The notes: generated by a model from the letters alone, not told the origin. A DNA stretch of 64,000 nt from Prochlorococcus sp. AG-442-M23 (GCA_003209655.1 QCPW01000005.1:81118-145117); one strand, 5' to 3'. Shown: positions 53,719 to 61,486, counted from the stretch's first letter. A program made the numbers and translations.

Positions 53719-54087
53719 TTAACTTACTGTTGTTATTGAACTGCTTAATCCATAAGTGAGAAAAATAAAACTTGCAAAAGTAACTCCTATCATTACTATT
53801 GTATAAAGTTTATTTAGTTTGAAATTATTGTTTGCAGATGAAAAGTCTGCAATAACAAAACTTTTCATTGAATATTTATCTCTATTTCTGAAATTATTGC
53901 TGTTAACCAAACCGCCTAAAATTGGATCTGTAGAAACTTTTATTTCTTGATTGATAACAGAATTTAAACCTTTATCTTCATTGAAGAATCTTGGAAACAT
54001 GTATGCATGCCATAAAGCTATTATTGCCACCCAAAAAACTACACTAACTCCTGCAAAACCAAAAAGTAAGAATCTAAAAGTTTCCAT
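53719..54087 (-). CDS. two-helix membrane protein, 122 aa
   Basis: Helices at about residues 5-30 and 97-116 flank a soluble middle (ADFSSANNNFKLNKL). Location beside PSII-like genes suggests a thylakoid role, but there is no recognisable family. Confidence 0.5.
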   Translation of the reverse strand: METFRFLLFGFAGVSVVFWVAIIALWHAYMFPRFFNEDKGLNSVINQEIKVSTDPILGGLVNSNNFRNRDKYSMKSFVIADFSSANNNFKLNKLYTIVMIGVTFASFIFLTYGLSSSITTVS

Positions 54088-54309
54088 ATTTGTTTTTTTA
54101 ATTAACTAAAATCTATATCAAAAAAATATCTAAATATCGCAATCCAAAAAAATATACTTTAAATAAATCAATTAATCATTTCATGATGTTACTAATGATT
54201 AGAAACAATGTTATTAGAGCTTTTTCTTTAAATATAAGTTAATGATCAAATCATTTATTTAACTTAAAAAGACAAAATAATAATCAAATTTATTTATTAC
54301 TTTTTAGAA

Positions 54310-54606
54310 ATGGATTTCAGGATTTTACTTGTTATTACACCAATAATATTCTCATGGATATTTACAGTCTTTTGGTTAGGTAGGTGGGATGTATTTAGAT
54401 TGACACCACTAGGATTACCAAAGAGGGGAGTAGCTCCTTTTAAAAATTATCAAGTATGGGAAGATTCAGCATTAATTCCTGATACTGGCAGACCAGCAGA
54501 AGGTTATCCAGTATTTACTGTAAGAACCGCAGCAGTTAATGCCCTAGGGATTCCAACCGTTTTCTTCCTTGGAGCAATATTGGCAATGCAATTTAAATCT
54601 TATTAA
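54310..54606 (+). CDS. PsbF-like protein with PsbY-like N-terminal helix, 98 aa
   Basis: Residues 66-95 ([20 protein letters not shown] and [10 protein letters not shown]) align closely with the cytochrome b559 beta subunit PsbF. The heme-ligating His of PsbF is Asn77 here. Residues 1-30 ([16 protein letters not shown]) look like the single helix of PsbY-type PSII subunits, joined by a polar linker. Probably a two-helix thylakoid protein that cannot ligate heme like b559. The next gene repeats the N-terminal helix. Confidence 0.7.
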   Translation: MDFRILLVITPIIFSWIFTVFWLGRWDVFRLTPLGLPKRGVAPFKNYQVWEDSALIPDTGRPAEGYPVFTVRTAAVNALGIPTVFFLGAILAMQFKSY

Positions 54607-54618
54607 TAGGAAATTTTG

Positions 54619-54804
54619 ATGGACTTTAGATTTTTAATTGTTGGAGCACCATTTTTAATCGCATTTTTTTATACCTTGTTTTGGCTGAATAAATGGGGTG
54701 CTTTTAATTCTATGAATAATAATTTGCCAAAAAATATTTCTCTTAAAAATGAATCAATAGAACAAAGTTATATTTTGGAGAATATCTTTTTAACAAAAAA
54801 TTAA
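54619..54804 (+). CDS. paralogue of the N-terminal helix of the PsbF-like protein, 61 aa
   Basis: MDFRFLIVGAPFLIAFFYTL and FWLNKWGAFN parallel residues 1-28 of the upstream protein, then a divergent soluble tail. 12 bp after that gene, with an AGGA-type ribosome site upstream of ATG 54619. Likely produced by partial duplication. Confidence 0.65.
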   Translation: MDFRFLIVGAPFLIAFFYTLFWLNKWGAFNSMNNNLPKNISLKNESIEQSYILENIFLTKN

Positions 54805-54839
54805 TCAAATTTTTTTTACCCTTAAATTAATACCTTGTC

Positions 54840-54953
54840 ATGATTCCAATAGAACAGTATTTGTTTTTTGCAGTTTCTCTTTATGCATTTTTTTATCTTT
54901 CAATAACTATAGTAAGTACATTAATTAGTTTTTACTTAGCAATAATTACATAA
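54840..54953 (+). CDS. 37-residue one-helix membrane protein
   Basis: MIPIEQYLFFAVSLYAFFYL, hydrophobic almost throughout. It follows the two PSII-like genes on the same strand. Small size makes this tentative. Confidence 0.4.
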   Translation: MIPIEQYLFFAVSLYAFFYLSITIVSTLISFYLAIIT

Positions 54954-55031
54954 AATATTAAACACTTATTTGTATAAAATTAATCTTCCTTTATCTCAAA
55001 ACTCATTATATAAATATACAAGTAGATATTA

Positions 55032-55130
55032 GGGCAATCTACTAACCGCTAGCTTTGATAAAGCGGTTCGTAATGAGAACCTCCCTTTGACCTCATTTTC
55101 TTTTTCGCAATCTTAGAAAATGAGGTTTAA
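55032..55130 (+). ncRNA. candidate small RNA A
   Basis: 5' hairpin AACCGCT/AGCGGTT (55044-55068), single-stranded middle (AATGAGAACCTCCC) and a 3' stem CCTCATTTTCT/AGAAAATGAGG (55091-55125) followed by a T-rich tail. No coding potential. Same order of parts as candidate B 230 bp on. Confidence 0.5.
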
Positions 55131-55261
55131 ATAATTTTTAATATTCAAGAATATTAAAGTTAATTTTTTATATAAATCCAGTCATTAAATTTTATTCATG
55201 ATTATGTATATTATTTACTTTTTAAAAAAGAGTTTTTTATTTATAAAGAATATGTAGATAT

Positions 55262-55366
55262 TTGGCGAATCTGCAACGGTATAGATTCCGTCTTTATGAA
55301 CCTAGCCAACGAAAATATTCTTAACTACGTTTTAGTTATTTTAGTAGTTAGGAATATTTTTATTTT
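55262..55366 (+). ncRNA. candidate small RNA B
   Basis: 5' part GGCGAATCTGCAACGG with a short hairpin (GAATC/GATTC), a middle TTATGAACCTAGCC, and a 17-bp terminator stem AAAATATTCTTAACTAC/GTAGTTAGGAATATTTT (55312-55360) with one wobble and a T-rich tail. Shares AATCT-C-AACCG-like and ATGA-ACCT motifs with candidate A. Confidence 0.5.
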
Positions 55367-55391
55367 AAGGTTAATTTTTTCTTAAAAACAA

Positions 55392-55805
55392 ATGATCAAT
55401 AAATCACAAAAAGTATCCTCATTAGAAAATATCTACAACAATTTGGAATCTGGCATGCCAGAGAATAAATCTATTAAAGACTATGCTCTACCTAATGCGA
55501 GACAGTGGTTAGGTGGAAGATATGTAGCCCTTTGGGTATTACCTATTTATTTATTTGGAAAAATTGCAAAATTCGTAGCTTCCTCTGCTTTTATAAAACC
55601 ATATTCTCCAACTAGTAATGGACCTTCTTATAAAAGACCAGAAACTTTGTACACCTCTTTAAAAGGTGTTTTTAAAGGAGAAGACCATTTAAGATTTTTT
55701 GATCATAGGTTTATCGCTATTTGGGTATTGCCTATTGCTTTAACTGGAATTGTTTTTGAAGTGCTTTTTATATCTCCCACTAAGAGTACTTTCCCTTTCA
55801 ATTAA
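55392..55805 (+). CDS. hypothetical membrane protein with internal duplication, 137 aa
   Basis: Two related halves: GGRYVALWVLPIYLFGKI (about residue 41) and DHRFIAIWVLPIALTGIVFE (about residue 104), each one helix. The pattern H/R-x-x-A-x-WVLP is repeated. Ends at a tRNA-Pro segment boundary. Function unknown. Confidence 0.6.
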   Translation: MINKSQKVSSLENIYNNLESGMPENKSIKDYALPNARQWLGGRYVALWVLPIYLFGKIAKFVASSAFIKPYSPTSNGPSYKRPETLYTSLKGVFKGEDHLRFFDHRFIAIWVLPIALTGIVFEVLFISPTKSTFPFN

Positions 55806-55810
55806 GCATC

Positions 55811-55833
55811 TTTTGTCCGCAATTTGTCCGCAT
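55811..55833. repeat. segment-end direct repeat
   Basis: TTTTGTCCGC-AATTTGTCCGC-ATA: two TTTGTCCGC units 11 bp apart. A weaker match (ATTTGTTGGCGATTTGTCGA) lies right of the 45.2-kb tRNA fragment at about 45362-45382. Confidence 0.6.
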
Positions 55834-55904
55834 ACATTGAGGAAAGGATTTAAGCAATAAAAAAGAAAGGCTGGGAAACCTTTCTATGACTTGGATTATT
55901 AGAG

Positions 55905-55950
55905 TCGGGCGACAGGATTCGAACCCGCGACCTAGTACCCCCAAAGCACT
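55905..55950 (-). repeat. tRNA-Pro 3'-fragment repeat with terminator
   Basis: One deleted G in the acceptor stem and about three substitutions; left hairpin AGAAAGGCTGGGAAACCTTTCT is intact with an A-run (T-run on the minus strand). Confidence 0.92.
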
Positions 55951-56087
55951 AACACGCAATTAGTGAGACTCTGTTATCTCAGCTATAAATTCAATCATAA
56001 TCTGTATAAGACTGCAAAAGACTGCACACTTTTGCCTAAGTAAGGTTATATTTCTACGGATTTGCGTAGAATAAAAGAGGAGCACTC

Positions 56088-56117
56088 GGACGCTTTTTGG
56101 ACACCATTTAGACACTG
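56088..56117. repeat. segment-specific direct repeat, left partner
   Basis: GGACGCTTTTTGGACACC then ATTTAGACACT; three GACAC/GACGC units. Matches 57315-57336 at about 15 of 17 core positions. Confidence 0.6.
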
Positions 56118-56251
56118 GGATCTTTCTATTTTGATTAAAATTTAGAATCTTTTAAGTTTCTTGAACAAAAAAATAAAGCTAATTAACCTGTCATTTTTTA
56201 AGCTAGGAAATATTGACTTTTGCAACCCCTTTTTCGTTATGGATTTTACCA

Positions 56252-57241
56252 GTGATTAAAAAGAAGACTTTATCAGTATCTATATTTTTTGTCTTACAGG
56301 TTTTCTTTTTAGATGCCTACGGATCATCGAAAAAAGTTGTTGAAAAAATAAATTCGAAATATAAATTAGAAAAAAAATATTTTCCCACTACAAATGTTAA
56401 AGGTAGTTTATTTTTTACATTAGGAGCACTATCGGAGTCCACTTCAAGTGAGTCTTTACACTTTACATATGAGAATAAAATTAGATTAAATACTAGTTTC
56501 AAAGGAAAAGATAATTTATTGACGATTTTTGAATCAGGGAATGCATTAGATAGTCCCTTGATGCTTGATTTACAAAGTAAAAAAGGGGATACCCTGAAAA
56601 TCTCAACTCTTTTGTATAAATTTCAGTTGGATGATGAATATGAAGCAATAATTGGACCTAAGATGTTTGGTTACCACGGTTTAGCAGGGAAATCTACTGC
56701 TTATAATGAAAGGATTGCAATCTTAGATGGAAGTAATTACACAACATCATCTGGGATTGGTCCAGGTATTGGGATATCTAAAAGGAAAAAGAACGGATTA
56801 AATGCCTCTTTTAAAATTGCTTCAGATAGCTCTCAAATTGACAATGAATCAATACACTTTATTAATCAAATTGGATTAACAAAGAAAGATTTTGGGGGAA
56901 CTATCACAACTAATCTGAATAATGATTTTGAAGCTTATGGTATAGCAACTTTCTATAAACCAAAGAACTTTCCTTCAATAAGTGCATCTATTGAATATAA
57001 GGATATGGATTCAGGTAAAATAATAAAGAATTGGGTTTTTGCATTACAACAAGGTCTACAGAACAAAAAAATTGGTATTGCAGTTGGTACATATAATTCA
57101 GAGGAAAAAATCGGTTACGAGGGTTGGAGTGAGATAAATATTTCAGATAAATTAAAAATCATTCCAGTTTTTTTTGTTAGAGAAACCAATCAGGTAAACC
57201 CTGAATTAGGTTTTTCAATCAATACTAAATTAAGTTATTGA
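56252..57241 (+). CDS. porin-like outer membrane beta-barrel protein
   Basis: Signal-like N-terminus (KKTLSVSIFFVLQVFFLDAYG), then alternating beta-strand pattern and a C-terminal aromatic (INTKLSY), the outer-membrane insertion signal. No SLH or coiled-coil anchor as in the usual cyanobacterial Som porins. GTG at 56252 gives a standard signal peptide; a TTG at 56213 adds 13 residues. About 329 aa. Substrate unknown; sits alone in its segment. Confidence 0.7.
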   Translation: MIKKKTLSVSIFFVLQVFFLDAYGSSKKVVEKINSKYKLEKKYFPTTNVKGSLFFTLGALSESTSSESLHFTYENKIRLNTSFKGKDNLLTIFESGNALDSPLMLDLQSKKGDTLKISTLLYKFQLDDEYEAIIGPKMFGYHGLAGKSTAYNERIAILDGSNYTTSSGIGPGIGISKRKKNGLNASFKIASDSSQIDNESIHFINQIGLTKKDFGGTITTNLNNDFEAYGIATFYKPKNFPSISASIEYKDMDSGKIIKNWVFALQQGLQNKKIGIAVGTYNSEEKIGYEGWSEINISDKLKIIPVFFVRETNQVNPELGFSINTKLSY

Positions 57242-57314
57242 TTGAAATTGACAAAAAAATCCGTAACCTTATTGAATTACTTTTTTTTCTATTAAGGGGA
57301 TACTTAGAAATATG

Positions 57315-57336
57315 TTTTGGACACTTTTTGGGCACT
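57315..57336. repeat. segment-specific direct repeat, right partner
   Basis: TTTTGGACACTTTTTGGGCA; partner of 56088-56117, enclosing the porin gene. Confidence 0.6.
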
Positions 57337-57387
57337 CTATTTTTTAGGTTAAATATATTATTAGCTAAGACTTACTGCTATAACTGA

Positions 57388-57434
57388 TCGGGGCGACAGG
57401 ATTCGAACCTGCGACCTAGTGCTCCCAAAGCACT
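57388..57434 (-). repeat. intact tRNA-Pro(UGG) 3'-half repeat
   Basis: Minus strand gives AGTGC-TTTGGGA-GCACT (anticodon arm, TGG), variable loop, GCAGG-TTCGAAT-CCTGT (T-arm), CGCCCCG (acceptor 3' strand) and A73. D-arm and 5' acceptor strand are absent. It has no clear terminator on its left. Confidence 0.95.
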
Positions 57435-57523
57435 CGACACCCCAAAGCGAGCACTACGGTTTCGAGCTATAACTAATTTCTTTCATAGTATTTCGTTATT
57501 TGTCATGTCAATCTATACTTAAA

Positions 57524-57545
57524 TTGACATCAAATTGACATCAAA
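57524..57545. repeat. segment-specific direct repeat, left partner
   Basis: TTGACATCAAATTGACATCA: two TTGACATCAAA units 11 bp apart. Partner at 58719-58751. Not a promoter despite TTGACA. Confidence 0.7.
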
Positions 57546-57620
57546 ATTATTTAAAAAAAAGATAATAGGTGTTGTTTATTAAGTAGAGGAATTTAATATA
57601 TTAAAAAATAAACTTATAAA

Positions 57621-58721
57621 GTGATAGAAGCATATAAAAAATATTGGACAAAAGCATTTGATTTCAAAGGTAGAACATCAAGAAAGGATTATTGGTTTGC
57701 GATATTAGCCAACTTTTTGGTTCTTTTAATTTATTCCTTCTTTATCCTTTTACCTTCCAGATTAATAAATGAATTTTTTTACCTCTTGTTGTCTTCTATT
57801 TATTTTTTATATAGCTTCGCAATGCAGATCCCATCATGGTCAATGTCAGTAAGAAGGCTTAGAGATTCGGGGAAAGCTTGGCAATGGATATTTATAAATT
57901 TTGTTTTAATTATAGGAAATCTTTATTTTGTATATCTTCTTTGTAAACCTTCTCTTGATTCTGACTTGGATAATGGGATTAAGAAAGGGTCTTTAGCATC
58001 TAAAATTAGAAGGGATAATGTATCCATTAAAAAACAAGTTGAGTTGGACTGTAATGAATTTGAATTTATAACATCACTTGATGCCAGCCCAAAAAATGTT
58101 TATCGAGAGTTTGAAAAATTGTTATTGAAAAGAAAGGGCGGTCAGAAAATATTAAATTCAATTCAATTAAGGTCTTATAATTTTTTTGAACCAGTTTTTG
58201 CAAATCTTGAGTTTCTTATTCACGGCAATGAATTATATATATTCACTTCTAAAAAAATAAAAAATTATAGGAAATGGATAATTCCTGATGAAATCCTATA
58301 TCCTAAAAATTCATTAATTGTAGATAGTTCTGATAGCTGGACAAGTCCAGGTATCAGTCAAGATTTCATAGAAGAAGATTCAAATAATGATCTAAATGAA
58401 ATCTATGGCTCAGAAAGCAGATTTATAGAAAATAAAACTACAGAATTTGAGGGAAAAAATATCCCATTTGAAAAACTTGAATTTTTAAAAGAATTATTTA
58501 TTGAAGACCTTATTGGTGAAAATGATTATAAGAAGTTAAGGTTAGCTATTCTTTCTTTAAGTGATCAACTAGATAATTCAGAGGAAATCAAAAAGAAATT
58601 TCTTGAAAAATTAAATTTTGAAACTAAGGAAGAGTTGATAGAGATAAGAACAGCATATGACAACTCTTTAATTGACGATGATGAATATGATCGCTTGGTA
58701 CAGAAAATATTTAACTTATGA
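57621..58721 (+). CDS. DUF805 membrane protein with C-terminal SHOCT-like region, 366 aa
   Basis: N-terminal DUF805: YWTKAFDFKGRTSRKDYW, four helices, MSVRRLRDSGKAWQW. A 200-residue soluble middle follows, and a C-terminal short helical motif (YDNSLIDDDEYDRLVQKIF) like SHOCT. GTG start. Envelope location likely; function unknown. Confidence 0.75.
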   Translation: MIEAYKKYWTKAFDFKGRTSRKDYWFAILANFLVLLIYSFFILLPSRLINEFFYLLLSSIYFLYSFAMQIPSWSMSVRRLRDSGKAWQWIFINFVLIIGNLYFVYLLCKPSLDSDLDNGIKKGSLASKIRRDNVSIKKQVELDCNEFEFITSLDASPKNVYREFEKLLLKRKGGQKILNSIQLRSYNFFEPVFANLEFLIHGNELYIFTSKKIKNYRKWIIPDEILYPKNSLIVDSSDSWTSPGISQDFIEEDSNNDLNEIYGSESRFIENKTTEFEGKNIPFEKLEFLKELFIEDLIGENDYKKLRLAILSLSDQLDNSEEIKKKFLEKLNFETKEELIEIRTAYDNSLIDDDEYDRLVQKIFNL

Positions 58722-58751
58722 CATCAAACTGACATCAAGAGAGTGATGTCA
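58719..58751. repeat. segment-specific direct repeat, right partner
   Basis: TGACATCAAACTGACATCAA then GAGAGTGATGTCA, so a direct pair plus an inverted half-site. Partner of 57524-57545; begins at the stop codon of the DUF805 gene. Confidence 0.7.
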
Positions 58752-58810
58752 ATTTTCCCATTAAAAAAGCGAGTCTGGGTAACTCGCTAGTATGACTTGG
58801 ATTTAAAGAG

Positions 58811-58857
58811 TCGGGGCGACAGGATTCGAACCTGCGACCTAGTGCTCCCAAAGCACT
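58811..58857 (-). repeat. intact tRNA-Pro(UGG) 3'-half repeat with terminator
   Basis: Identical to 57388-57434 over 47 bp. Left hairpin GCGAGTCTGGGTAACTCGC with an A-run (intrinsic terminator on the minus strand). Confidence 0.95.
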
Positions 58858-58944
58858 CGACACCCTATTAGCAGCACTACGTTTTAGCTATAAATAATAT
58901 CTTGCGTAGTATTTCTCAGTTTGTCCTGTTAAAAACTACTTAAA

Positions 58945-58956
58945 TTGACATCAAAA
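58945..58956. repeat. single TTGACATCAAAA unit
   Basis: One unit of the repeat, left side of the segment 58.9-60.4 kb; its partner pair is at 60348-60368. Confidence 0.5.
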
Positions 58957-59070
58957 TATTCTCGCGTTCATTTAAAACATAATATTTATGTTTTTTTCAT
59001 TTGTCTCTGATTTCTAATAAATTTTTTGAATTTCATAAACAACTATAATGGGATTAATTTTCGAAAATCT

Positions 59071-59736
59071 ATGCTCGGTTTTTGTATAAGAATTATTTCG
59101 CAGGCGATTAACTTACGTCTTATAAAGGCTTATGGCCTTTATTACTTGATATTAATTGTAGGATTTTCGTTTCTCACAGAAATAACAAAATCAGTTCCAA
59201 TTTTATTTATTTTCACAATCATAATTGGCACAGTAGCCTCTTATATTTATAAGGTAATTTTCATTAGTAATATTCGTTTAGGTAATTATGAAAAATCACC
59301 TGTTGTTGAAAAAAATAAGAAGAAGTTATTCTTAAAATCTTGGTTAATGTTTAGAAACGTATTTGTGGCAGGTTTTTTTTCGATATTGGGATTGATCTGT
59401 TTTATTTGGCCAGGGATTGTTCTTTTGAAGAGATATCAGTATGTAATTTTTATATCAGAAGATCTTGAATTAGGTCCTATCGAGACTCTTAGATTAAGTA
59501 GAAAGCTAAGTTTAAAAAAGGGATGGCAGTCTTTTAATGCCATTTGGATTTCAGGCTTATTAGCTGCTTTGCCCATTGTTGTTTTTATTTTTTTTAATCA
59601 ATTAATATATTCGTTTCTCTCAATTATTTATTTGCAGTGGATGAATGAAACTTTATACGTACTTATACTTATGCCGAACTATAAAAGTTACAAAGAAAAA
59701 TTAGACCTTGATCAAAATTTGGCAATTGAACAATAG
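59071..59736 (+). CDS. multi-helix membrane protein, about 221 aa
   Basis: Five to six hydrophobic segments, e.g. YYLILIVGFSFLTEI and AGFFSILGLICFIWPGIVLL, and ETLRLSRKLSLKKGWQSF, which resembles DUF975/UPF0259-type proteins. ATG 59071 preferred; TTG at 59026 gives a 236-aa form. Function unknown. Confidence 0.65.
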   Translation: MLGFCIRIISQAINLRLIKAYGLYYLILIVGFSFLTEITKSVPILFIFTIIIGTVASYIYKVIFISNIRLGNYEKSPVVEKNKKKLFLKSWLMFRNVFVAGFFSILGLICFIWPGIVLLKRYQYVIFISEDLELGPIETLRLSRKLSLKKGWQSFNAIWISGLLAALPIVVFIFFNQLIYSFLSIIYLQWMNETLYVLILMPNYKSYKEKLDLDQNLAIEQ

Positions 59737-59814
59737 GTTATAAATTTTTACTGAATTGAAAGAGTTATGTTGGTTTTATTTTTAAAATTCCTATCTTTAT
59801 GAAGAGTTAGAAAT

Positions 59815-60297
59815 CTAGTTGATTAGATTCTTGCAAAAACCTCTATAAAAAAATCTCGATTCACTTATTTTGCCATGGGTTTCCCATAGAGTGCCGATTT
59901 CAAATTTTCCATTAATTCTATCAATTGAGATTGATCCTAATTTCGCAAAGTAAGGGAAGACAGCTCTATATTTTAATTTTATAAACTTGGAGTTTATGAA
60001 GACATCACGTAATTCAACCTCCTTTAATTTATTTGGTAACCAGCGAAGATAAAGTGTACCTGTATTAATTTCTTTGTTTAAGCTATATACATTTAAAGTA
60101 ATTTTGTATTCTTCTTGAGTTGGATCTGGAGCCCATTCGAAGACATTACCAGGCGTTTCACTTTTAACTTCTGATGATAAGCAATTTATTTTAATTTTTC
60201 CTTCTTTCTCTAAGATAGTTAATTTATTTGAATTTCCTGCCCAAATGGTGCCTCCAGAAAAAAATAATATAACTGTCAAAAGAATAAATCTTTTCAT
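59815..60297 (-). CDS. secreted hypothetical protein, 160 aa
   Basis: Signal peptide (MKRFILLTVILFFSGGTIWA) then a beta-rich domain with GNVFEWAPDPTQEEYKITL and two cysteines far apart (INCLSSE, GFCKNL) that may pair. ATG 60297 gives a clean signal; 60327 adds 10 residues. Family unknown. Confidence 0.65.
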   Translation of the reverse strand: MKRFILLTVILFFSGGTIWAGNSNKLTILEKEGKIKINCLSSEVKSETPGNVFEWAPDPTQEEYKITLNVYSLNKEINTGTLYLRWLPNKLKEVELRDVFINSKFIKLKYRAVFPYFAKLGSISIDRINGKFEIGTLWETHGKISESRFFYRGFCKNLIN

Positions 60298-60347
60298 AGA
60301 TAAGAATTTTTCCCTTAAGATTATCATTCTTAATCATATTTGATTGG

Positions 60348-60384
60348 TTGACATCAATCTGACATCAAGAGAGTGATGTCAATA
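60348..60384. repeat. segment-specific repeat, right partner
   Basis: TTGACATCAATCTGACATCA then AGAGAGTGATGTCAAT. Same family and layout as 58719-58751. Confidence 0.7.
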
Positions 60385-60440
60385 TTTACCCAATAAAAAA
60401 GACAGACTGGGAAACCTTTCTATAACTTGGATTCTAAGAG

Positions 60441-60486
60441 TCGGGGCGACAGGATTCGAACCTGCGACCTAGTGCTCCCAAAGCAC
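60441..60486 (-). repeat. intact tRNA-Pro(UGG) 3'-half repeat with terminator
   Basis: 46 bp identical to the other young copies. Left hairpin region 60396-60418 (AAGACAGACTGGGAAACC). Confidence 0.95.
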
Positions 60487-60611
60487 AGGGATTACATTTT
60501 GAGAAAACCTTGAGACTTTAGTTATAGCCTAGAGTAATATTAGCTATTGTAATGAGTTTGAGTCTCAGTATTGCATAATCTTCCAACATCATCCAATATG
60601 TTTATATAGTT

Positions 60612-60645
60612 TAGCGCTCCCCCTAGCGCTCCCCCTAGCGCTCCC
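60612..60645. repeat. segment-specific tandem repeat, left partner
   Basis: TAGCGCTCCCCC repeated nearly three times, 12-bp unit, GC-rich against its surroundings. Followed by CGACCTAGTGCTC (60651-60663), a short copy of the tRNA anticodon-side sequence. Confidence 0.8.
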
Positions 60646-60764
60646 TTATACGACCTAGTGCTCTCATGCACAAGCTATATATTTTTAAATAGAAAATAAT
60701 TACTCTACTTATATAAGAAGTGATTTTTTATGAGCAGAGATACTAAAGCGTTGGTGATTTAATT

Positions 60765-61115
60765 ATGGAAGCTCTTATTGGAATAATATTTTATAAAATT
60801 TTTACCAATTTTTTTCAACCAGAACTATTACAGATTAAGCTTGAAAAACTTCAAATAGTCCTAGCAGATGATATCCCAAAGTCAGTAAAAGAAGGAACAG
60901 ATAAGTTTGTCTGGGTCAATAATAAGAGTGAGATAGTTAAGGATAATACTTCTGGTGCTACAAGATTATTGTACTCTGATTATAGGATGGGTACCATGAG
61001 TCAAGAACATGAAGATAGAGCCTTAAGAGACTTGCAGCGCATATGGTACAAAAATCTACAGATAAAAAATAATGAATCTGAATTAGATAAACGATGCACA
61101 AACTGTACTTTCTAA
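60765..61115 (+). CDS. hypothetical protein, 116 aa
   Basis: Amphipathic N-terminus (LIGIIFYKIFTNFF), then a soluble part with LLYSDYRMGTMSQEHEDRAL and a CTNC end. Alone in its segment between two intact tRNA-Pro fragments. No family recognised. Confidence 0.5.
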   Translation: MEALIGIIFYKIFTNFFQPELLQIKLEKLQIVLADDIPKSVKEGTDKFVWVNNKSEIVKDNTSGATRLLYSDYRMGTMSQEHEDRALRDLQRIWYKNLQIKNNESELDKRCTNCTF

Positions 61116-61196
61116 TGAACTATGCAGTGCAAAAAAATTAACTAAGAAATATCTTTGGAATAAAATAAGCACCTTTTTCAGAATCTTCAAAGATGC

Positions 61197-61217
61197 TAGC
61201 GCTCCTTTTAGCGCTCC
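61197..61217. repeat. segment-specific direct repeat, right partner
   Basis: TAGCGCTCCTTTTAGCGCTC; two TAGCGCTCC units 12 bp apart, partner of 60612-60645. Confidence 0.8.
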
Positions 61218-61290
61218 TGTCTCATTATTTTAAGTAAAAATAAAAAAAGAGAGTTTGGGTAACTCTCTAGTATGACTTGGTTTTTATGAG

Positions 61291-61336
61291 TCGGGGCGAC
61301 AGGATTCGAACCTGCGACCTAGTGCTCCCAAAGCAC
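61291..61336 (-). repeat. intact tRNA-Pro(UGG) 3'-half repeat with terminator (rightmost copy)
   Basis: 46 bp identical to the young copies. Left hairpin AGAGAGTTTGGGTAACTCTCT (61249-61269) with A-run on its left, i.e. a good minus-strand terminator. Confidence 0.95.
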
Positions 61337-61464
61337 CCGTTACGCAATTTGCGACAGTAGGCTAAATAAACAAGTGAGGCTATAGCTTATTAGTTGCTAA
61401 TAAAAGAAAAATTGATGAGTCTTAAAAACTAGCCAGATATAGCAAGGTGGTGCATAAATAAGCA

Positions 61465-61486
61465 AAATCTCGCTCAAATCTCGCTC
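61465..61486. repeat. tandem repeat right of the last tRNA-Pro fragment
   Basis: AAATCTCGCTC twice, exact, 11-bp unit. Followed by AACCTAGTGCTCTATGAGCA (61493-61512), again a short anticodon-side copy. The partner may be TAGCACTCC at the window end. Confidence 0.7.

Noticed and set aside
57524..60368. TTGACATCAAA blocks as sigma-70 promoters
   Set aside because: They occur as tandem pairs at segment ends, lack a spaced -10 box and are partly inverted; the segment-end repeat explanation fits better.
57388..61336. Functional tRNA genes at the tRNA-Pro repeats
   Set aside because: None has a D-arm or a 5' acceptor strand (CGGGGCG) on the right; only 3' halves are present.
60612..61486. CRISPR array from short spaced repeats
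   Set aside because: Units are 9-12 bp, tandem without spacers of constant length, and no cas genes are present.
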